A DNA stretch of 44,735 nt, from the IMG/VR virus record IMGVR_UViG_3300043436_004620, positions 1-44,735 of that record; one strand, given 5' to 3'. The translations under genes were made by a program, and so were the position numbers. The notes below the pieces were generated by a model. It was not told where the DNA came from and made no database searches. It saw only the letters and a list, made by a program, of their open reading frames with translations. This document shows, piece after piece, positions 24,339 to 31,491 of the stretch (position 1 is the stretch's first letter; each line of letters opens with the position of its first letter). This stretch comes from a virus.

Positions 24339-24620
24339 TTAATAGTGATTGATAAGTTTTTTATTTAATAATGAATTGAATGCCAATTTGAATGGAATCG
24401 TAGTTTGTGCTGCTGATTTGATTCCTAATTTATCGTCGATATCATCATTTTCAGAGAGAACCACCTCAAGTAACATTTTTACAAGTTCGAACTTAATTAC
24501 GTTAATTCTCATTTCTGTTGCACCTGTCGTTGGTTCTGAAGAAGGACTATCTGACATATCAAGATACCTTTCAACTTCATCCAAGTCGACAAAGTAATTT
24601 TCATTTAAAAATTTAATCAT
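24339..24620 (-). CDS. Small conserved-looking hypothetical protein
   Basis: This 93-residue protein starts at ATG 24620 (MIKFLNENYFVDLDEVERYL), overlapping the upstream gene by 4 bases. After a Ser/Pro/Thr linker it has a helical half with RINVIKFELVKMLLEVVL, KLGIKSAAQTTIPFKLAFNSLL. I recall similar short proteins in marine T4-like phages, but no function is known to me. It lies between a glycosyltransferase and the HAD-like protein. Confidence 0.7.
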   Translation of the reverse strand: MIKFLNENYFVDLDEVERYLDMSDSPSSEPTTGATEMRINVIKFELVKMLLEVVLSENDDIDDKLGIKSAAQTTIPFKLAFNSLLNKKLINHY

Positions 24621-25207
24621 TTTATTTCTTTAATTTTTTCTTCAAGTTCTTTCAATTTTGAGATTGAATACTTTGTTTTAATGTCTGAGTTGTATGTTGT
24701 GTCGTATTTAACCACAACTTTTCCTTCAGGATGGTTTAATAATAATTGTGGATTTGCCGTAAGTAAAATGTCTACGGAATCCCAAAGAGAATTAATTGTG
24801 GATTCACTGTAAAACTTTACAGTTTCAACCAAACATCCAAATTTAGATATGAAAAATAATGATGCTGGTTTAGATTTACCCATTTCATCTGAAACAACAA
24901 GAATGTCGTGTTCGTCACGCATGTTTAAATAAAAATCATTGAAATCCATCATTGATGAAGTTTCAACAGAACCAGCGTGTCCAAAAATTTCCATCGTATG
25001 TTCTTTATATAGGAAATTATACACATCATCTTCGTTTTTAAATGCGAGATGTTCTGAAATATTCAAGGTAGTCAAATCGGAAATCACTTTGTATTCAAAT
25101 TCAGTTTCTTCTTTGAACGGGTTTTCGATATACCACTTTTCATATTCCTGTTGTATTTTTCTCAATGTGTCTCTTAAAACGCCATTAAGTTCAATTCCTA
25201 TTTTCAT
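24617..25207 (-). CDS. HAD-like protein with altered catalytic aspartates
   Basis: This 196-residue protein opens with KIGIELNGVLRDT, the first strand of the HAD/5'-nucleotidase fold. Active enzymes of that type have D-x-D here (as in IGIDLDDVLRD); this protein has E6 and N8 instead. A later DILVVSDEMGKSKPASLFFIS segment would match the HAD core strand II and Lys, and VDILLTANPQLLLNHPEGK the third motif. So the fold seems kept while the nucleophile is lost, which points to a binding or regulatory role rather than a phosphatase. It overlaps the phoH-like gene by 4 bases. Confidence 0.65.
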   Translation of the reverse strand: MKIGIELNGVLRDTLRKIQQEYEKWYIENPFKEETEFEYKVISDLTTLNISEHLAFKNEDDVYNFLYKEHTMEIFGHAGSVETSSMMDFNDFYLNMRDEHDILVVSDEMGKSKPASLFFISKFGCLVETVKFYSESTINSLWDSVDILLTANPQLLLNHPEGKVVVKYDTTYNSDIKTKYSISKLKELEEKIKEIK

Positions 25208-25938
25208 TCTTCGTATCTTTTTAAAATTCCTGTAATCAAAGGATTTCTTACAATATCTTGTCCTCCAAATTCAAAAGTTCCGATATCATTCATATCCTGA
25301 AACTTTTGTAATGCATCCCAAAGACCCGTGTGTGTTTTATCCTTGTGTCTATCAAATTGTTCCAAGTCTCCTGAAATAAAGAATTTAGAGTTAAATCCAA
25401 TTCTTGTTAAAAGAAGTTTCATCTGACTTGGAGTTGAATTTTGTGCTTCTTCAAAAATTAAAATTGAATTGTCAATATTCATACCTCTCATGTAAGCTAA
25501 TGCAAAAACTTCAATAGCTTCGATGTCTTTTAATTTTTCTCTCACATCTTTACCAATAATTTTGTTCAAAAGATAATAAGATGGGAAAATATAAGGGTCT
25601 AATTTTTCTTCTACATTACCTGGGAGACTTCCTAATTTTTCTTCTGCTTCAACTGCTGGTCTGACGATTATTATTTTCTCATAAGGAGTTTCTGGGTCTA
25701 CCAATAAGTCTACAGCACATTTCATTGCTATATAACTTTTACCGACCCCTGCAGGACCTGAACATATTGTTATTTGATTATTTGTGAGAATATCATAATA
25801 ATGTTTCTGACTCTCTGATAAAAATTTTTGTTTAGTTTTCTTTTTTACGATTGAACAAATTAAATCTTTTTTACTTTTAAAATTACCCTCACTTACTGTG
25901 GGAGTTGGTTGTGGACTTCTTCTCGTCAATTTACTCAT
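25204..25938 (-). CDS. phoH: PhoH-like ATPase
   Basis: This 244-residue P-loop ATPase shows Walker A GPAGVGKS (61-68), Walker B SILIFEEAQNSTP (158-170), the conserved IIIVRPAVEAEEKLGSLPG segment (89-107), and SGDLEQFD near the sensor position. PhoH-like genes are very common in marine and freshwater phages; the protein is an RNA/nucleotide-linked ATPase whose phage role is unsettled. The N-terminal 40 residues are a basic, Pro-rich linker. It is translationally coupled to the HAD-like gene and follows the epimerase gene by 5 bases. Confidence 0.93.
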   Translation of the reverse strand: MSKLTRRSPQPTPTVSEGNFKSKKDLICSIVKKKTKQKFLSESQKHYYDILTNNQITICSGPAGVGKSYIAMKCAVDLLVDPETPYEKIIIVRPAVEAEEKLGSLPGNVEEKLDPYIFPSYYLLNKIIGKDVREKLKDIEAIEVFALAYMRGMNIDNSILIFEEAQNSTPSQMKLLLTRIGFNSKFFISGDLEQFDRHKDKTHTGLWDALQKFQDMNDIGTFEFGGQDIVRNPLITGILKRYEE

Positions 25939-25943
25939 TGTTT

Positions 25944-27035
25944 CTATTTTATTTTTATCCGACCTACTTCACCCGGCTTTCTTCTATATACTGTTTCTCC
26001 ATCAGGACTTTCATAAATCCATTTTGTATTTTTTTCAATGTTGTCAACTTCAGACTTAATCCAATTATAGGTTAATTTCATACCCATGTCCAATGGAAAG
26101 AATACATCACTACCTATTTTTTCTTGATATAGTTTATTATCTGAATTTCTACCGTTAACACCTAAGGGACATTTGAAACCATATTTTTGTATGAAGTCAT
26201 CACCCTGTAAGTTTTTGATTGTTAGTTTCTTACCTGAAAGTGCAATTGCAATTTCAGCAAGTTTGTTTATAGTAACCATTTCTTCGCTACCAATATTAAC
26301 TGGTCCTGAGAAATTACTATCCATAAGTTCTAAGATTGCTCTCACACACTCATCAACATATAAGAATGAACGAGTTTGATTACCATCACCCCAAACTTCA
26401 ATCTCATCTCCATCTTTAGATTCTGCGACTTTTCTACACATTGCTGCAGGAGCTTTTTCTCTCCCACCATTCCATGTTCCTTGTGGTCCATATATGTTAT
26501 GGAATCTGGCAATTTTGACATCCAACCCATAGTTCTTTTGAAATGCCAAGTATAATCTTTCAGAGAATAATTTTTCCCATCCATATTCTGAATCGGGATT
26601 AGCGGGGTATGCTGAACTTTCTTCACAGTTAGGGTTCAGTGGGTCTAACTGGTTGTGTTCAGGATACATACATGCAGATGAAGAATAGAATATTTTTTTA
26701 ACCTTTTTAATAACACATTCTTTTGCAACATTGAGATTAATGGCTGCAGAGTTGTGCATTACGTCTGCGTCGTGTTGACCTGTAAATATATACATTGCTC
26801 CACCCATGTCAGCGGCTAGTTGGTATACCTCATCAACATCTTCTTCAATAACTAATTTAACAACATTAGTGTCAGTCAAATCACCAACGATAAATTCGTT
26901 ACAGATTTCATCTTGGAAGAAATATTCGTGTTTTTTTAAATCACAAATTCTGACGTGATTCCCTTGTTCTTTTAGTTTTTTTGCGAGATGACCTCCGATG
27001 AAACCACCTCCACCTAATACAACTACTTTTTTCAT
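25944..27035 (-). CDS. gme: GDP-mannose 3,5-epimerase-like nucleotide-sugar epimerase
   Basis: This 363-residue extended SDR enzyme has the NAD-binding GGGGFIGGHL (8-17). It matches the plant GME family closely: SSSACMYPE (C122), YGWEK (Y151, K155), ARFHNIYGPQGTWNGGREKAP (K194), WGDGNQTRSFLYVDEC, PVNIGSEEMV and NGRNSDNKL. The spacings Cys to Tyr (29) and Lys to Lys (39) equal those of the catalytic residues of Arabidopsis GME (C145, Y174, K178, K217). GME turns GDP-D-mannose into GDP-L-galactose and GDP-L-gulose. A short insertion with KCPLG near residue 292 is unusual. It would supply a donor sugar for the glycosyltransferases around it. Confidence 0.88.
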   Translation of the reverse strand: MKKVVVLGGGGFIGGHLAKKLKEQGNHVRICDLKKHEYFFQDEICNEFIVGDLTDTNVVKLVIEEDVDEVYQLAADMGGAMYIFTGQHDADVMHNSAAINLNVAKECVIKKVKKIFYSSSACMYPEHNQLDPLNPNCEESSAYPANPDSEYGWEKLFSERLYLAFQKNYGLDVKIARFHNIYGPQGTWNGGREKAPAAMCRKVAESKDGDEIEVWGDGNQTRSFLYVDECVRAILELMDSNFSGPVNIGSEEMVTINKLAEIAIALSGKKLTIKNLQGDDFIQKYGFKCPLGVNGRNSDNKLYQEKIGSDVFFPLDMGMKLTYNWIKSEVDNIEKNTKWIYESPDGETVYRRKPGEVGRIKIK

Positions 27036-27079
27036 ATTATCATTTTATATACACGGAATAATAATAGGATAATTTAAAA

Positions 27080-27727
27080 TTATTTGTAGGATAATTTTTT
27101 GAGCTCAAATATTGATTTCATGAATTGACAATCGTTATTTCTATTGAATGTTTTAATTCTATAATGATAGTAATCCATTGGAGTTTCTTCATTTACTGTT
27201 TGAACGTCAAATCTAGGTGATGGTGTTGGGTCAACTTTTAAACTCCGCAATAAAAACCCTAATGCAACATCATCTATAAATCTGTGTTCCCAATATTCCT
27301 TCTTTAAAAGAACTAAATCAACTACATTTTTTGAAATAATGAATCCTGAACCTGATGCAAACAAAATTCCGTGATGATTTCCGATTACTCCTGAATAAAA
27401 ATTAGTTCTTGGTTTATCCTGTAAATAATCCTTTAACATTTGTTTGTCAACATAAGAACTGGAATTTGTTCTAAATATATAATCATATTCGTAATCCTTC
27501 AATAATTCGAATGCTTTTACTGTTTTATGTCCACAACGGCGTAAAGATTCTTTGACATTTGTTTTTATTAAATTTCCCTCAATTTTATCCTCATTATTGT
27601 TTCCCACCAAAAAAAAGGTTTCGACACCCTCGACATCAATAGAATTCCATGATTCATTTTGAGTTTCGAAAAACTTGGTATATTCTCCTCCGTCTAAATG
27701 AGACAAAACTACTATAAGAATTTTCAT
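27080..27727 (-). CDS. Putative glycosyltransferase, GT31/fringe-like
   Basis: This 215-residue protein begins KILIVVLSHLDGGEY and has the element order of GT31-type (beta-1,3-galactosyltransferase, fringe) enzymes. DYIFRTNSSSYVDKQML stands where the DDD metal motif is usual, followed by SGVIG, LFASGSGFIISKNVV (the GGAG-like strand) and RFIDDVALGFLL (the EDV-like helix). The Asp triad is replaced by Asn-Ser-Ser, so metal binding may differ or the enzyme may be altered. It is coupled to the next gene by a one-base overlap. The assignment is by pattern, not by close similarity. Confidence 0.6.
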   Translation of the reverse strand: MKILIVVLSHLDGGEYTKFFETQNESWNSIDVEGVETFFLVGNNNEDKIEGNLIKTNVKESLRRCGHKTVKAFELLKDYEYDYIFRTNSSSYVDKQMLKDYLQDKPRTNFYSGVIGNHHGILFASGSGFIISKNVVDLVLLKKEYWEHRFIDDVALGFLLRSLKVDPTPSPRFDVQTVNEETPMDYYHYRIKTFNRNNDCQFMKSIFELKKLSYK

Positions 27728-28554
27728 TAGAAATTGTATTTTGGTAAATTATTAATAATGTTTTCAATTTTATTTTTATGAGCGGTGTAATTTTTAGTAG
27801 TTAACTCTGAATAATGACCTTCTTTCAAAAGATTGATATTGAAATTCGAATTAATTTTTCCACAAAGGTCTATTCTATTTTTTATCCAATAGTTCCAGAA
27901 AATATCTAAATGAATCAAATCTTCTTGATTTTTATGGACTGAAATTTTTTCAGATGCATAACATTCATCTAAACCCCATAATTTTCCAGGATAATACCTA
28001 TTGTTAAGATGATATCTATTTCTACTGTTATATACTTTTAATATTTCATCTTGCCACTCGTCATTTATTTCAAAAATTTCTTTGAATTTTTTTCCTTTAC
28101 CTACCAAGTGTGACGATGGAAATAAGACGTTGGTTGCGGTGTTGAAATATCCTAACTTATTTTTGTCGTAACCTTTATAAGCGTCAGAAAATCCTATGAT
28201 GAATTTTTCATCAGAAAATTCTAATATTTTTTTAAAAAAAAAGTCACCTAATGGTATTTGGTCTATACCTGATATCATACATGTATCGTTTGGAAATTGA
28301 CTTGCACCCCAAAAAAAAGACCATGTGACACTCCAATCAGGATTTGATTCCGAAACCTCAGGAATTGTGTTTACTATGATATAGTCTTCAGGAGGTATTC
28401 CAAAATTATTATCGTCGAACTCTTTTTGAGTTCCATTGAAAATTAACGTTGGTTTTATGTTAAAATTGTTTTTCCAAACTTCACTTATAATTTTCCAAAA
28501 ATGAGTATAAGTCGGATTGTTGTTCAAAACTAATATTACTCTATCTATTTTCAT
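27727..28554 (-). CDS. Glycosyltransferase-like protein, paralogue A
   Basis: This 275-residue protein begins KIDRVILVLNNNPTY and shares a run of motifs with the protein at 30041-30829: PTLIF, a GIDQIPLG element, WGLDECYAS, a RIDLCGKIN-like strand, and a closing NLPKYNF. The strand CMISGIDQIPLGD resembles a GT-A DxD strand and WGLDE an acceptor helix, so a transferase role is likely. I cannot place it in a named family. It overlaps the acetyltransferase gene by 4 bases. Its sister gene lies just beyond the dehydrogenase, so the pair brackets two sugar-nucleotide enzymes. Confidence 0.6.
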   Translation of the reverse strand: MKIDRVILVLNNNPTYTHFWKIISEVWKNNFNIKPTLIFNGTQKEFDDNNFGIPPEDYIIVNTIPEVSESNPDWSVTWSFFWGASQFPNDTCMISGIDQIPLGDFFFKKILEFSDEKFIIGFSDAYKGYDKNKLGYFNTATNVLFPSSHLVGKGKKFKEIFEINDEWQDEILKVYNSRNRYHLNNRYYPGKLWGLDECYASEKISVHKNQEDLIHLDIFWNYWIKNRIDLCGKINSNFNINLLKEGHYSELTTKNYTAHKNKIENIINNLPKYNF

Positions 28555-29018
28555 TTTACTCTTATAAATTTACAAGGATTTCCATAACATAATGAATTGG
28601 ACGGCATATTTTTTGTAACAACCGAACCAGCACCAATCAAAGTGTTTTCACCGATTTCGTTTCCGCAAACTATTGTGGTGTTTGCACTAATACTACAACC
28701 TTTTTTTAATAGGGTTTTTCTGAACCTGTCTTCCCAATCATTACTAACATCAGGAAAAATGTCATTTGTTGTTATAACATTTGGACCGATGAAAACATTA
28801 TCTTCAATAATTACTCCATCATATATTAATGAGTGATTTTGAATTTTGCAATTATCACCAATTACTACATTTGGACCTATGTAAACACCTTCACCGATGA
28901 CTACATTATTACCAATTTTTGCATTTTTACAGATGTGTGAGAAAGCCCAAATTTTACAATTATTTCCAATTGTTTCTGATTCAACAATTGATGTTGGGTG
29001 TATGAAAGTGTTTTCCAT
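28551..29018 (-). CDS. Hexapeptide-repeat acetyltransferase, WlbB/WbpD-like
   Basis: This 155-residue left-handed beta-helix acyltransferase has the I-G-x-N/D hexapeptide repeats through residues 15-75 (IGNNCKIWAFSHICKNAKIG, IGNNVVIGEGVYIGPNVVIG) and closes with GENTLIGAGSVVTKN and GNPCKFI. The N-terminus FIHPTSIVESE and the loop with TTNDIFPD fit the WbpD/WlbB subgroup. That subgroup N-acetylates UDP-2-acetamido-3-amino-2,3-dideoxyglucuronate using acetyl-CoA as a trimer. The neighbouring dehydrogenase is the partner enzyme of the same pathway, which supports the assignment. Confidence 0.85.
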   Translation of the reverse strand: MENTFIHPTSIVESETIGNNCKIWAFSHICKNAKIGNNVVIGEGVYIGPNVVIGDNCKIQNHSLIYDGVIIEDNVFIGPNVITTNDIFPDVSNDWEDRFRKTLLKKGCSISANTTIVCGNEIGENTLIGAGSVVTKNMPSNSLCYGNPCKFIRVK

Positions 29019-29029
29019 TCGATTCTTAA

Positions 29030-30040
29030 TTATTTAGTATATTTTATATTATCTTTTGAGTATACCTCTTCAATAAGTTCAATGACATTTAATGTCTCTT
29101 TCAACTCAAACTCATCTAAATTTTTATAGACAAATGGATGATTTGGACAAGAACCTTGATAAGAGCCATAACTGTTAGGTTCGGAATTAATATAAAATTT
29201 TTTTTCCAATTTATCAAAAATAACCTGAGAGCCATGAGATAGAAATGTGGCGGACTCGATGATGTTCAATGCCTTTCCACCAACTTTAACATAACCATTG
29301 GCACCTAGAATAGATATTGAACATTCAATGTTCTGAGGTTCCGATGCAATAGTAACTTCACAAGTTCCACCATAGTCTCCGAAATCAAATATGGAATAAA
29401 TCGTGTCTTCAATACCGACATTCTTATGTTTAATTTCATAGGTTTTTGTTCCGATTACAGTTGGTTTTCCAAACAAGTATTGTAATACATCTAAGTAATG
29501 GATTCCACACTCATATAAAGTTCCACCTCCTACAGAAGGTTCTGCTCTCCATCCTGTAAAATATTCTAATGGTCGTTGCCAACGTTGAATAAAATTTACT
29601 CCTCTAATTTCACCTAACAAATTTTGTTTTAAAACTTCTTTGATTAATTGAACTGTTGGGTTCAATCTAACTTGTAAGACACAATATGCCTTTCTATTAT
29701 GTTTTTCGGCTTCTTTCATTATGTCATAAACCTCTTCATCTGTAAACGCAACAGGTTTTTCAATTAGAACATCACATCCGTTTCTTAATGCGAATATTGC
29801 TTGTTCGTGGTGTAATGAGTTTGGTGTGCAAATTGTAACAAAATCGACTTCTTTTGATAATATCATTTCTTTGTAATCAGTATACCAACTAACATTTAAA
29901 CGTTTTGATAAACTTTTAACTAATACTTCTTGGATGTCACAAACTGATTTTAATTCGAAATCATCATTGAAATCGATTGCTTCTAAGTGTCTCGGTAAAA
30001 TTGCTCCACAACCGATTATACCTACTTTATATTTTTTCAT
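29030..30040 (-). CDS. Gfo/Idh/MocA oxidoreductase, WlbA/WbpB-like
   Basis: This 336-residue NAD-dependent sugar dehydrogenase has the Rossmann start VGIIGCGAILPRHLEAI (6-22), EKP (94-96) and the catalytic-site strand GGGTLYECGIHYLDVLQ, with H181 and D184. The segment RLNPTVQLIKEVLKQNLLGE and the Trp/Arg-rich RWQRPLEYFTGWR agree with the WlbA/WbpB group. Those enzymes oxidise UDP-GlcNAc uronic acid at C3. Its neighbour is a WlbB/WbpD-like acetyltransferase. The aminotransferase (WlbC/WbpE) between these two steps is not in this window. It starts one base before paralogue B ends. Confidence 0.83.
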   Translation of the reverse strand: MKKYKVGIIGCGAILPRHLEAIDFNDDFELKSVCDIQEVLVKSLSKRLNVSWYTDYKEMILSKEVDFVTICTPNSLHHEQAIFALRNGCDVLIEKPVAFTDEEVYDIMKEAEKHNRKAYCVLQVRLNPTVQLIKEVLKQNLLGEIRGVNFIQRWQRPLEYFTGWRAEPSVGGGTLYECGIHYLDVLQYLFGKPTVIGTKTYEIKHKNVGIEDTIYSIFDFGDYGGTCEVTIASEPQNIECSISILGANGYVKVGGKALNIIESATFLSHGSQVIFDKLEKKFYINSEPNSYGSYQGSCPNHPFVYKNLDEFELKETLNVIELIEEVYSKDNIKYTK

Positions 30041-30829
30041 TTAAACAAATTTAGGAACGTTGTCGAAAATACTATCTAAGTATTTTTTATGGTTTAAATA
30101 TGGTCTACAAGAATGACATTCAATATATCCATTATTTTTTAATGTATCTAAATTAAAAGGAACTTCAAGACTTCTGTGACAATCGATTCTTCCACCATTT
30201 AATATTTCACCAAATTTTGAAAGACATTCAATTTCTACTTCGTTCTTTTTGTTATACAACACCTGACTTGAATAGGCCTCATCCATACCCCATGTTCCCC
30301 ACATAGAATCTAATTTAATTGATTCAATTTTTTTGATTTCATCCTCAAATGTATCTTCAAAAGAATAAACCTTATTAAATGTTTCACCTTTAGCAATATG
30401 ATATGCTGATGGTGAGTGACCACCTTCAGACCAATCTTTACGACCCATCATTAGTTTATATGCGTCATCAATTAACATCACATATTTGTTTTCATTTATT
30501 TCTTTGATGTAATCGATTAAAAATTTACTACCCATTGGAATTTGGTCGATTCCATTTATCAAACAAACTTCATTTGGAAAATTCTTTGTGAAATAAAAGA
30601 GTGCCCACGTTGTTGTCCAAGACACATCTTTGCTGGGAACAATATCTTGTCTTATGATATCTCCAAACTCTCTCGACAATGGTAAACCTTCTAATTCTTT
30701 CTCACTACCTAAAAAAATCAATGTTGGAGTTATACCAAAATTTTCTTTGTAAACTTTGGACAATGGATTCCAAAATTGATAATACGTTGGATTATTATTT
30801 GTGCTTAATATTACTCTATCTATTTTCAT
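30041..30829 (-). CDS. Glycosyltransferase-like protein, paralogue B
   Basis: This 262-residue sister of the 27727-28554 protein also begins MKIDRVIL, then NNNPTYYQFW, PTLIF, CLINGIDQIPMGSKF, WGMDEAYSS, GRIDCHRSLE and a final NVPKFV. Between the shared motifs the two differ a good deal, so they are diverged duplicates rather than recent copies. The family is not one I can name; a GT-A-like fold is inferred from the DQIP strand and WGxDE helix. It directly follows the 30835-31491 gene. Confidence 0.6.
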   Translation of the reverse strand: MKIDRVILSTNNNPTYYQFWNPLSKVYKENFGITPTLIFLGSEKELEGLPLSREFGDIIRQDIVPSKDVSWTTTWALFYFTKNFPNEVCLINGIDQIPMGSKFLIDYIKEINENKYVMLIDDAYKLMMGRKDWSEGGHSPSAYHIAKGETFNKVYSFEDTFEDEIKKIESIKLDSMWGTWGMDEAYSSQVLYNKKNEVEIECLSKFGEILNGGRIDCHRSLEVPFNLDTLKNNGYIECHSCRPYLNHKKYLDSIFDNVPKFV

Positions 30830-30834
30830 ATATT

Positions 30835-31491
30835 TTATTTAATTGCTTTCCAATCGTCATTAACAGGTAATTCATCAATGCCAATTCTTTCACCAACAAA
30901 TCTAAAGGTATCTCTTTTAGTTGGGAAAGGTTTTTTTTCGAAAAAGTCATCATGAACAACCTTGTCAATTTCAAATGCATTATAGACCATTTTTAAAAAG
31001 GTTTGGTCAATACCATACTTATTTTCTTTACCAACAACAAACTTTTTTATCATCTGTGTTAATGGTAATTGTTTTCCTTTGATACCCCACATACCAGCTA
31101 ATATCCCTAATGTGTTATTACCATAAGGAATACCGTGAGCTGGATGGTCTCTCATAACGTGTAAAGATTTTCCAGTTTCAATCCAAGCATTTACTGCGTC
31201 TCTTTCTCTCAAATTGATTCTTGAATCAGTGTCTCTGAATATTACAAGGTCACAGTCTTCTAAGTCAGATGCAAAAAATCTCCAAAAACAACCATATTCG
31301 AAATCATCAACCTTTACAAGAATACAGTTAAGTGTTTCCAATTTGGAAATAGTTTCAGATGGAACTGAATTGTCATAATACAATATCATTTTCCAATCAG
31401 GGTAAATGAGAGGCATGAGTTCAGCATTTCTTATTGCTCCAACATTATAGAGTGGTTTATCTCCCCACAAACTGAAGCTAACATATTTCAT
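30835..31491 (-). CDS. Putative glycosyltransferase with DTDSR motif
   Basis: This 218-residue protein begins KYVSFSLWGDKPLYNVGAIR and has CFWRFFASDLEDCDLVIFRD followed by TDSRINLRERDAVNAW, a GT-A-type metal/donor motif D-T-D. Next come HVMRDHPAHGIPYG and LAGMWGIKG, and a C-terminal YGIDQTFL helix. I know this arrangement from small glycosyltransferase-like proteins in bacterial and phage surface-sugar loci, but not with a defined substrate. Its start overlaps the upstream two-domain transferase by one base (TAATG). Confidence 0.7.
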   Translation of the reverse strand: MKYVSFSLWGDKPLYNVGAIRNAELMPLIYPDWKMILYYDNSVPSETISKLETLNCILVKVDDFEYGCFWRFFASDLEDCDLVIFRDTDSRINLRERDAVNAWIETGKSLHVMRDHPAHGIPYGNNTLGILAGMWGIKGKQLPLTQMIKKFVVGKENKYGIDQTFLKMVYNAFEIDKVVHDDFFEKKPFPTKRDTFRFVGERIGIDELPVNDDWKAIK

